A stretch of 16,163 nucleotides of DNA from an uncultured Oscillospiraceae bacterium (GTDB lineage Bacteria; Bacillota; Clostridia; Oscillospirales; Oscillospiraceae): NCBI GenBank assembly GCA_934661135.1, contig CAKUJA010000053.1, forward strand, positions 1 to 16,163, written 5' to 3'. Positions 1 to 6,803 of the stretch are shown in pieces. Made by a program: the position numbers and the translations under genes. The notes under the pieces were generated by a model, which was given only the letters and a program-made list of their open reading frames with translations, had not been told where the DNA came from and searched no databases. The stretch's first letter is position 1, and every line of letters begins with the position of its first letter.

Positions 1-91
1 GAAAAGGGGATATATACAAGTTATTTGCTACTCGTCCGCCTTGAAAACCGTTGATATTACTGGCTTTTTCAAAAAGTCCTGTATCACCACT

Positions 92-141
92 CGCACCAAA
101 AAAGGAAGACACGCAGATGCGTGTCTTCCTTTTTTGGTGCG
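92..141. terminator. Perfect 23-bp inverted repeat, bidirectional terminator-like
   Basis: Arms at 92-114 and 119-141 are exact reverse complements around a 4-nt AGAT loop. The inner GC-containing stem (GGAAGACACGC / GCGTGTCTTCC) is flanked by A6 on the left and T6 on the right, so a transcript from either strand would form a hairpin followed by a U tract. It is the first good terminator on the minus strand downstream of proS, although about 340 bases away. It could equally end a plus-strand gene lying to the left of the window. Confidence 0.75.
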
Positions 142-162
142 CAGTCTGCGCAGCAGACTGCG
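140..162. repeat. 10-bp inverted repeat adjoining the terminator
   Basis: CGCAGTCTGC at 140-149 and GCAGACTGCG at 153-162 are exact reverse complements with a 3-nt spacer, sharing its first two bases with the preceding hairpin. No U tract follows. The role is unknown; the two hairpins compete for bases 140-141. Confidence 0.5.
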
Positions 163-320
163 GCGCCTGCGGACAAGGATTGCGCGTGCAAGATGCCCCT
201 GATGGATTTCTTGCACACATTCTTCCTTTTTGAGGACGATCATTTCAGCCTTCATCTTTCGTAACCGCTGAATCAATTGGCTGCGGTTATCATCGAATCT
301 GCTTGTCGAAGTGTGCGGTG

Positions 321-434
321 CGGCTCTATAACAACCGCAGGATTAAGGCAAAGCTACAGGGCCTGCCGCCTACGCTTCACAGGCAGCAAGCCCTTTCGCT
401 ACTTGAACAATTATTATCAAGATTATTTGTCTAA
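321..434 (+). pseudogene. IS3-family transposase C-terminal remnant
   Basis: Only the tail of an OrfB-type transposase survives. Read from 321 it gives RLYNNRRIKAKLQGLPP and continues to a TAA at 432-434. The YNNxRIKxKLxGLPP pattern is the usual C-terminal end of IS3-family (IS150-type) DDE transposases. The stop falls inside the terminal inverted repeat at 428-452, as is normal in these elements. No DDE domain could be found upstream in any frame within 1-320, so the element is truncated. Family assignment is from remembered family patterns, not a search. Confidence 0.6.
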
Positions 435-452
435 CTTTTCGGGATCATTTCA
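428..452 (+). repeat. IS3/IS150-type terminal inverted repeat (right end)
   Basis: The 25-bp segment begins TGTCTAAC, has a central T4CGGG and ends ATTTCA. By my alignment it matches the reverse complement of the left end of the small element at 12279-12303 at 20 of 25 positions. It directly follows the transposase remnant, which fits the right end of an IS. The matching left end is not in the window. Confidence 0.6.
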
Positions 453-477
453 CATTCCCTGTGCTCTTTATCATCAT

Positions 478-1914
478 TTAATATGCAATACCCCAATAGA
501 TAGAGTGCTTTGCAGGCTTGCCGCAGATCGCACACTTGTCATCAAAATGCTCCTGGTGCAGCGGCATACAACGGGACGACATCCCGCCTTCTTCTTTCAT
601 CTTCAGTTCGCATTCGAGCTCGCCGCACCACATGGTCTTGATAAAGCCGCCATGTTCGGCCTGAAGCTGCTTCGCTTCCTCCAGCGAATGTGCTTCGTAG
701 GTGTTCTCCTGCACGTTTTTCAGTGCCTTTTCGTACATCCCCTTCTGTACCAGCGCAAGCTGCTCCTGCACCGCCGCTTCCAGCTCGTCGAGCTTCACCA
801 CGGTTTTTTCGCCGTCGTTGCGGCGGACAAGGACGCACTGCCCCGCTTCGATGTCGCGCGGGCCGATCTCTACACGCACCGGCACACCCTTCATCTCATA
901 CTGTGCGCACTTCCAACCCATTGAATTGTCGCTGTCATCCATCTTCACACGGACCCCCGCCGCAGCCAGCCGGTCGCGCAGCGCACTCGCCGCAGCCAGT
1001 ACGCCTTCCTTGTGCATCGCAATCGGCAGCACCACGACCTGAACCGGCGCAATCTTCGGCGGCAGCACAAGGCCGTTGTTATCGCCGTGCGCCATGATAA
1101 CGGCACCGATCATGCGCGTTGTCGAACCCCAGGACGTCTGGAACGGATACTGCAATTTATTGTCGCGGCCGGTGAAGGTCACATTGTATGCACGGGAGAA
1201 CTTATCGCCAAAATAGTGGCTCGTCGCACCTTGCAGCGCCTTGCGATCCTTCATCATACACTCGACGGTGTAAGTTGCTTCGGCACCCGCAAACTTCTCC
1301 TTGTCGGTCTTGCGTCCACGCACAACCGGGATTGCCAGCACATTTTCAAAGAAGTCCGCATAACAGTTGAGCTGCTGCTCGGTCTCGGCCTTAGCCTCCT
1401 CTGCGGTCTCGTGGATGGTATGCCCCTCCTGCCACCAGAACTCGCGGCTGCGCAGGAACGGACGCGTTGTTTTCTCCCAGCGGATAACCGAACACCACTG
1501 GTTGTAGAGCATCGGAAGCTCGCGGTACGTCTGCAAAACTCTCGACCAGTGGTCGCAGAACATCGTCTCCGACGTCGGCCGGAACGCCAGCCGCTCCTCG
1601 AGCTTCTCGCTGCCGCCCATCGTGACCCACGCCACCTCAGGTGCAAAGCCGTTGACCAGCTCGCCCTCCTTTTTCAACAGGCTCTCCGGAATCAGAACCG
1701 GCATCGCCACATTCACATGGCCGGTTTTCTTAAACTCCGCGTCCATGATGCTCTGAATATTCTCCCAAATTGCATAGCCATACGGCCGCAGAATCGTGAA
1801 TCCCTTCACGCTTGCGTATTCGACCAGCTCCGCTTTCCGGCAAATATCCGTGTACCACTGGGCAAAATCGACCTCCATGTCGGTGATCTGCTCCACTTTT
1901 TTCTCTTTCGCCAT
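478..1914 (-). CDS. proS: Prolyl-tRNA synthetase, short zinc-tailed (ProS type 3) form
   Basis: This 478-residue cytoplasmic enzyme charges tRNA-Pro with proline using ATP. Class II motif 2 is visible around residues 151-164 (RPFLRSREFWWQEG), motif 3 around 262-278 (GSTTRMIGAVIMAHGD), and the anticodon-binding domain runs from about 290 to 400. The C-terminal extension carries a probable zinc site formed by Cys430, Cys435, Cys461 and Cys464 and ends in a terminal tyrosine, hallmarks of the archaeal/eukaryote-like ProS rather than the roughly 570-residue editing form of E. coli; there is accordingly no INS editing insertion. The length is normal for this type. The start is supported by an AAAGGATG ribosome site about 10 bases upstream and the typical MAKEKK opening. 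It is monocistronic, with its own promoter at 1947-1975. Confidence 0.97.
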   Translation of the reverse strand: MAKEKKVEQITDMEVDFAQWYTDICRKAELVEYASVKGFTILRPYGYAIWENIQSIMDAEFKKTGHVNVAMPVLIPESLLKKEGELVNGFAPEVAWVTMGGSEKLEERLAFRPTSETMFCDHWSRVLQTYRELPMLYNQWCSVIRWEKTTRPFLRSREFWWQEGHTIHETAEEAKAETEQQLNCYADFFENVLAIPVVRGRKTDKEKFAGAEATYTVECMMKDRKALQGATSHYFGDKFSRAYNVTFTGRDNKLQYPFQTSWGSTTRMIGAVIMAHGDNNGLVLPPKIAPVQVVVLPIAMHKEGVLAAASALRDRLAAAGVRVKMDDSDNSMGWKCAQYEMKGVPVRVEIGPRDIEAGQCVLVRRNDGEKTVVKLDELEAAVQEQLALVQKGMYEKALKNVQENTYEAHSLEEAKQLQAEHGGFIKTMWCGELECELKMKEEGGMSSRCMPLHQEHFDDKCAICGKPAKHSIYWGIAY

Positions 1915-1946
1915 CGTATCTTCATCCTTTCGGAATTCTTTTCTGC

Positions 1947-1975
1947 ATACTATAATATTTTATCACGTCTGTCAA
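1947..1975 (-). promoter_or_regulatory. proS promoter (sigma-A type)
   Basis: On the minus strand a perfect TTGACA (-35, at 1975-1970) is followed by a 17-bp spacer and TAGTAT (-10, at 1952-1947). TATAGT with a 15-bp spacer overlaps it. The plus strand of the same segment contains TATAAT at 1951-1956, which might serve the divergent small gene at 2020, but no good -35 accompanies it. Confidence 0.65.
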
Positions 1976-2019
1976 TCCCCTGCTCATAAGATAGGATACC
2001 TGACGAAAGGAGCTTTGCC

Positions 2020-2175
2020 ATGACCATCATCCCCATTGCCCTCGATGCGGCTACGCTTCACTTTTACGAACGCGTGGCTGAGAACGCCGGCCTTCCTCTT
2101 TCGCAAGTCCTGTCTGACGCGCTGTTTAAGCTCGCCGGTGAGCTGTCGCTCGAGGCGCTCCATCGCGGAAAGTAG
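2020..2175 (+). CDS. 51-aa ribbon-helix-helix-like small protein
   Basis: An ATG at 2020 follows a strong ribosome site (GAAAGGAG, 5-6 bases upstream) and opens a 51-codon frame ending in TAG at 2173-2175. The product starts MTIIPIALDAATLHFYERVA and continues with a short helix-turn-helix-like stretch (AGLPLSQVLSDALFKLAGEL). A beta strand followed by two amphipathic helices with a G-L-P/S-x-S-x-x-L turn resembles the CopG/Arc ribbon-helix-helix fold of antitoxins and small repressors. No toxin partner is present: the next gene is a metabolic dehydratase with its own promoter overlapping this stop. Function is unknown, and the fold assignment is a visual judgement. Confidence 0.6.
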   Translation: MTIIPIALDAATLHFYERVAENAGLPLSQVLSDALFKLAGELSLEALHRGK

Positions 2176-2176
2176 G

Positions 2177-2205
2177 TTGTATTTCCCGGCAGGATTTGTT
2201 ATAAT
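2177..2205 (+). promoter_or_regulatory. Serine dehydratase promoter
   Basis: TTGTAT at 2177-2182, a 17-bp spacer and a perfect TATAAT at 2200-2205 form a near-consensus sigma-A promoter. It begins one base after the stop codon of the 51-aa gene and lies 37 bases from the dehydratase start. Confidence 0.75.
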
Positions 2206-2241
2206 ATAAAAACATATGTAAACATGAAGGAGAACTCTGCC

Positions 2242-3456
2242 ATGCAGTCCATCCGTACATTATATAAGGTCGGCAAAGGCCCGTCCAGCTCTCACACGAT
2301 GGGTCCGGAGCGCGCCGCGAAGTATTTCCGTGCCAAAACGCCAGACGCCGACCGCTACGAGGTCATCCTCTACGGCTCTCTGGCCAAGACCGGCATCGGC
2401 CATGGAACCGACCGCGTTCTGGTCGACACCTTCGCGCCGCTTCCGGCAAAAATCGTCTTTGCCTCGATCGACCCCGGCAACCTCAAGCACCCCAACACAC
2501 TCGACCTCATCGCCTACAAGGACAACAAGGAAATTGAGCGTATCCGCGTGGAGTCCGTCGGCGGCGGCGACATCGTTGTCGAAGGCGAAGCGCCGCAGGA
2601 GGACAGCGAGGTCTATCCCGAAAACTCGTTTGCCGAGATCGCCCGCTTCTGTCAGTGGCGGCACGTCTCACTGCCGGAATATGTCGAGCTGAACGAGGGC
2701 GCCGAGATCTGGAAATTCCTTGAGGGCATCTGGCACGTCATGCGCCAGTCCATCGAGGACGGCCTTGCCGCCGAGGGCACGCTTCCCGGCGGTCTGAACG
2801 TCCAGCGAAAAGCCAAATTTCTCTATGAGCGCACCCACGAACTTGATCTGCCGCAGGTGCGCGAGCTTCAGCTCGTCTGTTCCTACGCATTCGCGGTCGC
2901 TGAGCAGAACGCTGGCAACGGCACCATCGTCACCGCGCCGACCTGCGGAAGCTGCGGCGTGCTGCCGGCTGTGCTCCTGTATATGCAGCAGAAATACGCG
3001 CTGCCCGATCGCAAGATCGCCGAAGCGCTCGGCGTCGCCGGTCTGTTCGGCAATCTTGTCCGGCACAACGCCTCCATTTCCGGCGCGGAATGCGGCTGTC
3101 AGGCTGAAATCGGCACCGCCTGCTCCATGGCCGCCGCGGCTATGGGCGAGCTGACCGGCCTGACCATTGAGGAGCAGGAGTACGCCGCTGAGATCGCTAT
3201 GGAGCACCAGCTCGGTCTGACCTGCGACCCGATCTGCGGTCTGGTGCAGATTCCCTGCATCGAACGCAACGCCGTCGCCGCCAAGCGCGCCATCGACGCG
3301 TCAAACCTCGCGCATATGCTCGTCGGTACGCGCACCATCTCCTTCGATATGGTCGTGCGCACCATGTACGAAACCGGCGTCCACATGAATCAGGCCTTCC
3401 GTGAAACATCCGAGGGCGGCCTTGCCAGGCTTTATTCCCGCCGCGCAATTCAATAA
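2242..3456 (+). CDS. sdaA: L-serine ammonia-lyase (dehydratase), iron-sulfur, single chain
   Basis: The 404-residue enzyme converts L-serine to pyruvate and ammonia in the cytoplasm. The N-terminal beta domain carries the substrate-loop signature GKGPSSSHTMGPERAA (about residues 11-26). The alpha domain holds the conserved cysteines: TCGSCG (Cys235, Cys238), ECGCQAEIGTAC (Cys284, Cys286, Cys294) and CDPICGLVQIPCIERN (Cys328, Cys332, Cys339). Some of these ligate the oxygen-sensitive 4Fe-4S cluster of this family. Both domains are fused, unlike the split SdaAA/SdaAB of Bacillus; about 400 residues is usual for the fused clostridial form. I chose ATG 2242 over the in-frame ATG 2224 because the AAGGAG ribosome site (2227-2232) lies between them. 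It is transcribed alone and followed by a hairpin terminator. Confidence 0.95.
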   Translation: MQSIRTLYKVGKGPSSSHTMGPERAAKYFRAKTPDADRYEVILYGSLAKTGIGHGTDRVLVDTFAPLPAKIVFASIDPGNLKHPNTLDLIAYKDNKEIERIRVESVGGGDIVVEGEAPQEDSEVYPENSFAEIARFCQWRHVSLPEYVELNEGAEIWKFLEGIWHVMRQSIEDGLAAEGTLPGGLNVQRKAKFLYERTHELDLPQVRELQLVCSYAFAVAEQNAGNGTIVTAPTCGSCGVLPAVLLYMQQKYALPDRKIAEALGVAGLFGNLVRHNASISGAECGCQAEIGTACSMAAAAMGELTGLTIEEQEYAAEIAMEHQLGLTCDPICGLVQIPCIERNAVAAKRAIDASNLAHMLVGTRTISFDMVVRTMYETGVHMNQAFRETSEGGLARLYSRRAIQ

Positions 3457-3463
3457 TATGACT

Positions 3464-3513
3464 CCCCCATACCGCAGGCGCCGTGCTCCTGTGGTATGGG
3501 GGTTGCATTATTT
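3464..3513 (+). terminator. Terminator hairpin after serine dehydratase
   Basis: CCCCCATACC (3464-3473) pairs perfectly with GGTATGGGGG (3493-3502) around a GC-rich 19-nt loop. The downstream stretch is T-rich but interrupted (TTGCATTATTTG). It begins 7 bases after the stop codon. It may also stop minus-strand transcription coming from the MerR remnant. Confidence 0.7.
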
Positions 3514-3561
3514 GTCTGTCGGCTGCTCCAGCGTCCTGCCCGGCATCTTCCGAAATTCCTG

Positions 3562-3906
3562 CTAAATGGCGTGAAACCGCTCCGCCACATTTCCCTCGGG
3601 CATTGCCTGCATCTTCTCCATCGTCCCTGTCTCCTGCGCCATCTCACAGTACCAGCACGTATACTCCACCATTTCCAGCGTGTCCTGCATCTCCGTAATC
3701 CGGTTTATCAATGTCTCCCGCCGCGCGCCGATGCTCGCATCTCCCTGTGCGACAAGCTTCATATACACCCGAGTTTTCAAAATGGACACTCCGGCCTGCT
3801 TTATGCAGCCGATCACCCGCAAGCAGTGGATTTCTTCTCCCGTTTCAGCATAAAGCACTGCAGCGCCGTTGTCGAGCTGTTCCCGGTATTCACGCGCCTG
3901 GCTTTT
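3562..3906 (-). pseudogene. MerR-family regulator remnant lacking its DNA-binding domain
   Basis: An open frame of about 115 codons with no good ATG start (a GTG at 3858 is possible) contains EEIHCLRVIGCIKQAGVSI, a QGDASI segment, and a long helix ending in TLEMVEYTCWYCEMAQETGT. This matches the second half of clostridial MerR regulators: the end of the winged-helix domain, the dimerisation coiled coil, and the D/EYKxWYYE-type tail. The N-terminal helix-turn-helix with its LRYYE signature is missing. A TAG at 3907-3909 closes the frame, and the space beyond is the ychF promoter. I therefore call it a truncated gene. It could still make a DNA-binding-deficient coiled-coil protein, but I see no convincing ribosome site. 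Confidence 0.65.
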
Positions 3907-3918
3907 CTAAAAAACCGC

Positions 3919-3947
3919 TTGAGGGAACCGTCTCCATCTGCTATAAT
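3919..3947 (+). promoter_or_regulatory. ychF promoter
   Basis: TTGAGG (3919-3924), a 17-bp spacer and TATAAT (3942-3947) give a good sigma-A promoter. The predicted start, near 3954, falls at the beginning of the first leader hairpin. It lies in the decayed upstream side of the MerR remnant. Confidence 0.7.
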
Positions 3948-3950
3948 AAT

Positions 3951-4039
3951 AGGTGCGAAATCACCGCTTCGCACCTTCTTCGCGCAGAGCGCGCCGAAGA
4001 ATCTGAACGAAAGGCGAAAAATCCGGTCTCCCGGATTTT
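3951..4039 (+). promoter_or_regulatory. ychF leader with three tandem inverted repeats
   Basis: Three stem-loops lie in series between the -10 box and the ribosome site: AGGTGCGAA/TTCGCACCT (3951-3959, 3968-3976, perfect 9 bp); TTCTTCGCGC/GCGCCGAAGAA (3976-3985, 3991-4001, one bulge); and AAAATCCGG/CCGGATTTT (4018-4026, 4031-4039, perfect 9 bp, 4-nt loop). The last ends 5 bases before the weak AGGGA ribosome site. No U tract follows, so a simple attenuator is unlikely. I do not recognise a known riboswitch class. The hairpins are seen; regulation is inferred. Confidence 0.5.
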
Positions 4040-4056
4040 CGGATAGGGAAAATTAA

Positions 4057-5154
4057 ATGAAATTAGGAATCGTCGGTCTGCCGAACGTCGGCAAATCCAC
4101 GCTGTTCAATGCCATCACCAACGCGGGGGTCGCCGCGGACAACTACGCATTCTGCACCATCGACCCGAACATCGGTGTCGTTCCCGTGCCGGACAAGCGG
4201 CTCGAATGGCTCCGTGATCAGCATAACCCCAAGAAGTTCACGCCCGCCGTCATCGAGTTTGTCGACATTGCGGGTCTTGTCAAGGGCGCGTCAAAGGGCG
4301 AAGGTCTCGGAAACAAGTTTCTTGCGAACATCCGCGGCTGCGACGCGATTGTCCATGTCGTCCGCTGCTTTGAGGACCCGAACGTCACCCACGTTGAGGG
4401 TTCGACCGATCCGCTGCGCGACATCGACATCATCAATACCGAGCTCATCATGGCCGACCTTGAGATGATCGAGCGCCGCATCGACAAGGCCGGCAAGGCG
4501 GCCAAGGGCGGCGACAAGCGGTTCAACCACGAGGTCGAGCTGTTTACGGCTCTGCGTGACTACATGAACGACGGCAACCTCGCCCGCACATTTGAGTGCA
4601 GCGAAGATGACGCCGCGCTCATCGCAACGAGCGACCTGCTGACGCTCCGTAAGACGATCTACGCCGCAAATCTCGGTGAAAACGAAGTCAGCGATCCTGC
4701 ATTGAGCAAACATTTCCTGGCCGTCAAGCAGCTCGCAGAATCCGAGGGCAGCCAGGTGCTTCCGATCTGCGCAAAGCTCGAGGCAGACATCGCCGAGCTC
4801 GACGATCCGGACGAAAAGGCCATGTTCATGGAAGAACTCGGCCTGCAGGAATCCGGTCTCGACCGGCTCATCCAGTGCAGCTATTCCCTGCTCGGCCTGA
4901 TCTCGTTCCTGACCGCGGGCAGCGACGAGTGCCGCGCCTGGACGATCAAAAACGGCACCAAGGCGCCGCAGGCCGCCGGCAAGATCCACTCCGACTTTGA
5001 GCGCGGCTTCATCCGCGCGGAGGTCATCGCCTTTGATGATCTCAAAGCCTGCGGCACACTGGCCAACGCCAAGGCCAAGGGTCTGCTCCGCAGCGAAGGC
5101 AAAGAATACGTCATGCACGACGGCGACGTCGTCAACTTCCTCTTTAACGTTTGA
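4057..5154 (+). CDS. ychF: Ribosome-associated ATPase YchF (Obg/OLA1 family)
   Basis: This 365-residue P-loop protein shows the G1 motif GLPNVGKST at residues 7-15, the G3 motif DIAGL at 70-74, and NLGE (205-208) in place of NKxD, which fits the ATP preference known for YchF. A helical insertion lies around 125-220. The C-terminal TGS domain spans about 281-364 and contains the conserved FLTAGSDECRAWTIKNGT and HSDFERGFIRAEV stretches. The length is typical. Members bind the ribosome and are implicated in stress and redox responses; the exact role is unsettled. The start follows a modest AGGGA ribosome site 8 bases upstream. It is monocistronic, with the hairpin-rich leader described above and a strong terminator. 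Confidence 0.97.
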   Translation: MKLGIVGLPNVGKSTLFNAITNAGVAADNYAFCTIDPNIGVVPVPDKRLEWLRDQHNPKKFTPAVIEFVDIAGLVKGASKGEGLGNKFLANIRGCDAIVHVVRCFEDPNVTHVEGSTDPLRDIDIINTELIMADLEMIERRIDKAGKAAKGGDKRFNHEVELFTALRDYMNDGNLARTFECSEDDAALIATSDLLTLRKTIYAANLGENEVSDPALSKHFLAVKQLAESEGSQVLPICAKLEADIAELDDPDEKAMFMEELGLQESGLDRLIQCSYSLLGLISFLTAGSDECRAWTIKNGTKAPQAAGKIHSDFERGFIRAEVIAFDDLKACGTLANAKAKGLLRSEGKEYVMHDGDVVNFLFNV

Positions 5155-5185
5155 GCCGTCCGGGCCGCGAAGCGAATCTTCAATC

Positions 5186-5225
5186 AAAAAACCGGGGCGC
5201 CTTCCATCGGCGCCCCGGTTTCGTT
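5186..5225. terminator. Shared terminator of ychF and the convergent lysozyme gene
   Basis: AACCGGGGCGCC (5190-5201) and GGCGCCCCGGTT (5209-5220) form a perfect 12-bp stem with a 7-nt loop. On the minus strand six Us follow directly (complement of A5186-A5191), so it also ends lysozyme transcription, whose stop codon is only a few bases away. On the plus strand the tail TTTCGTT is weaker. Confidence 0.85.
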
Positions 5226-6123
5226 ATGCCCCTGTTTTCGGCACAAAGGCCAGATTTAAATCCACCGCGCCGTCCACGCCGGACAGCATTCCGTCGTTGG
5301 CGTATTGCCACACCTCAAAATGATATGCAAAACTCGGCGTCAGGTTGTACTCTGCCAGCCAGAGTTCATAGTCCTGCAGCTCCCGCAGGTCAAACTCCTC
5401 ATAGCCGAAGCGCTGGTTGAAGTAGACGCCCGCCTGATAGCCGTTCAGCTCCACCCGCTTGCAGAATGCCAGCGCGCACGCTGTCAGTGTCTCTGAGTCC
5501 ATGCCGTCTGTCCGCGCATCCGCCTCAATATCCTCCCAGTCGAAGAAAATCGGGTAGTCCAGCGTCTCGCCGTCCAGCAGGTTCAGCACAAACTCTGCCT
5601 CCTCCACGGCCTCGGCGCGGTCAAGCGCCTGCGAGAAGAAGTAAACGCCAACCTTCAGTCCGGCCTCCTTCGCCGCCTTCAGGTTCGTCAAAAAGGTCTC
5701 GTCCTCCTGAATGGCTCCCTCGGTATAGCCGCGGTAGCCGGCGCGCAGAATGGCGAAATCCACACCTGCATCCTTAACGCTCTGCCAGTCCACGCTCTGC
5801 TGATGCGACGAGATGTCCACGCCGACCTCACTGGTCAGTGTGTCATCATCATAGCGCAAAAAGCCGTTTTCCTTATAAAATCCGTCCGCATTGTAGCTAT
5901 TCGTCGCCACGCCCGCAAATCGGTCCACTACGGTCTGCTCCTGTTCTGTGCTCTGCTGCGTGTCCTGCGTGTCAGATGCGTTGGCCTGAATTGTGCGGCT
6001 GCCATAGGTGCGCAGTTTCCCGATGACCGTTGCAATCCCCCACACGAACGCTGCCAGCACCACAGCGCAGAGCAGCAGTGCAAGATAGTTGATCTTCTGT
6101 TTTTTTCTCCGTCTTTCGCGCAT
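5224..6123 (-). CDS. Membrane-anchored GH25 lysozyme (muramidase)
   Basis: The 299-residue protein has a basic N-terminus (MRERRRKKQK), one transmembrane helix at about residues 13-36, a Gln/Thr/Asp-rich linker to about 65, and an extracytoplasmic GH25 domain from about 98 to 297. Family signatures are present: GVDISSHQ with Asp103, the catalytic FFDWED block (Asp195, Glu197), LWLAEYN at 254-260, and the C-terminal WQYA (272-275) with VDLN. GH25 enzymes cleave the beta-1,4 bond between MurNAc and GlcNAc. The basic start and non-cleavable-looking anchor suggest it stays attached outside the membrane for wall remodelling. ATG 6123 was preferred over an in-frame upstream ATG because of the AAAGGA site 8-13 bases upstream. 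It has its own promoter at 6154-6182. Confidence 0.93.
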   Translation of the reverse strand: MRERRRKKQKINYLALLLCAVVLAAFVWGIATVIGKLRTYGSRTIQANASDTQDTQQSTEQEQTVVDRFAGVATNSYNADGFYKENGFLRYDDDTLTSEVGVDISSHQQSVDWQSVKDAGVDFAILRAGYRGYTEGAIQEDETFLTNLKAAKEAGLKVGVYFFSQALDRAEAVEEAEFVLNLLDGETLDYPIFFDWEDIEADARTDGMDSETLTACALAFCKRVELNGYQAGVYFNQRFGYEEFDLRELQDYELWLAEYNLTPSFAYHFEVWQYANDGMLSGVDGAVDLNLAFVPKTGA

Positions 6124-6153
6124 TTTCGGCTTCCTTTCTGCTTTTTCGCATTC

Positions 6154-6182
6154 AGTATAGCACAATTCGCCACGCCCGACAA
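6154..6182 (-). promoter_or_regulatory. Lysozyme gene promoter
   Basis: On the minus strand TTGTCG (6182-6177), a 17-bp spacer and TATACT (6159-6154) lie 31 bases before the chosen start codon. This also supports the shorter start, because the upstream alternative ATG would sit upstream of the promoter's -10 element. Confidence 0.7.
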
Positions 6183-6219
6183 GCATTCCGTTTTTTGAAA
6201 AAGTGCAGGTTTGTCAAAC

Positions 6220-6351
6220 CTATATTTTGTGCATGACGCGGAACAGTCTTTCCGGGTAGCGGGTGTAGCCGCGCTGCCGCAGGCGGTGCCAGAGTTTGAT
6301 CATGCCGAGCGCCGGATTCCGGCGGCGGATGAGCTTCAGCTCGGTCTCCAT
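6220..6351 (-). pseudogene. Transposase fragment (43 codons)
   Basis: The minus strand reads METELKLIRRRNPALGMIKL and then WHRLRQRGYTRYPERLFRVMHKI before a stop. The pattern NPxLGxxKLWHRLRxRGYTRxPExLFRVMxK resembles the helix-turn-helix stretch that precedes the DDE catalytic core in integrase-type transposases of clostridia. Everything upstream (helix I region) and downstream (DDE core) is gone, with a stop codon 9 codons before the ATG. A 7-bp palindrome (6207-6221) covers its end. It is an inactive scar. Confidence 0.5.
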
Positions 6352-6475
6352 GTGCTGGTTTGGTGAGGTAACTTAACGATAACCCATGAGACCTTATTCC
6401 CCATATCTTTTTATGCACTTGTCCAGTTTGTATTGTAATCCTATCTTTCGCCGGGGGCGGGCGGAGAAAGGGCGC
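6352..6475. other. Non-coding scar sequence, no feature recognised
   Basis: AT-rich followed by GC-rich sequence between the transposase fragment and the orphan promoter. No open frame with a ribosome site, RNA gene or strong hairpin is visible on either strand. It is probably residue of the same lost element. Confidence 0.4.
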
Positions 6476-6504
6476 TTGCAAATGGCTGCAGACCATGCTA
6501 TAAT
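6476..6504 (+). promoter_or_regulatory. Orphan promoter pointing antisense to the DUF6514 gene
   Basis: TTGCAA (6476-6481), a 17-bp spacer and TATAAT (6499-6504) form a good sigma-A promoter directed to the right. The only gene ahead is on the opposite strand; the plus-strand gene that follows starts almost 500 bases on. A transcript would begin near 6511 and immediately run through the hairpin at 6533-6553. Confidence 0.5.
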
Positions 6505-6520
6505 TTTAATAGTTGTTTTT

Positions 6521-6553
6521 CGAATAAAAGAACCGTCCGCCAGGGGCGGACGG
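6521..6553 (-). terminator. Terminator of the DUF6514 gene
   Basis: CCGTCCGCC (6533-6541) and GGCGGACGG (6545-6553) form a perfect 9-bp stem with a 3-nt loop. On the minus strand it is followed by TTCTTTTATT (complement of 6523-6532), a good U tract, 16 bases after the gene's stop. Confidence 0.8.
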
Positions 6554-6569
6554 CCTTTGGGGTTATGGA

Positions 6570-6803
6570 TCAGGCGGCAAGCTGATCGTCTATGATTTCG
6601 TGCAGATGCACGAGGGAAGCGCAGCAGCGATTGAGCAGATCGACAAACTGCGCGGCCTGCGCTTTGGTCAGAAAAATGTCTGAGATGCGGCAGAGTTCCG
6701 TGCAGATGCCCGCTGCAAGACTGACGGCTCGGACACCGAAAGCGGTATAGAAGCCGATGTCTTCGAGATAAAGCCGATCCTGCGTCATTTGATATTTTAC
6801 CAT
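6570..6803 (-). CDS. DUF6514-like small protein
   Basis: The 77-residue product has no signal peptide or membrane segment. Its layout, an N-terminal beta-rich half with YLEDIGFYTAFGVRAVS, then CRISDIFLTKAQAAQFVDLLNRCC and a C-terminal LVHLHEIIDDQL, matches the DUF6514 family that I know from Oscillospirales and related clostridia; its function is undefined. The start is secured by an AGGAGG ribosome site (6814-6819) at 10 bases. It is divergent from the LytTR regulator and has its own terminator. The family call is from memory of the conserved DI and HLxxIIxD features. Confidence 0.7.
   Translation of the reverse strand: MVKYQMTQDRLYLEDIGFYTAFGVRAVSLAAGICTELCRISDIFLTKAQAAQFVDLLNRCCASLVHLHEIIDDQLAA

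Noticed and set aside
28..276. 82-aa minus-strand open frame
   Set aside because: It spans the long terminator palindrome and shows no family resemblance; no ribosome site seen.
1012..1989. 325-aa plus-strand open frame
   Set aside because: Antisense to proS, with no motifs; composition explained by the codon use of proS.
6207..6221. 7-bp palindrome AGGTTTG-T-CAAACCT
   Set aside because: Too short and isolated; it overlaps the transposase scar end and has no matching copy in the window.
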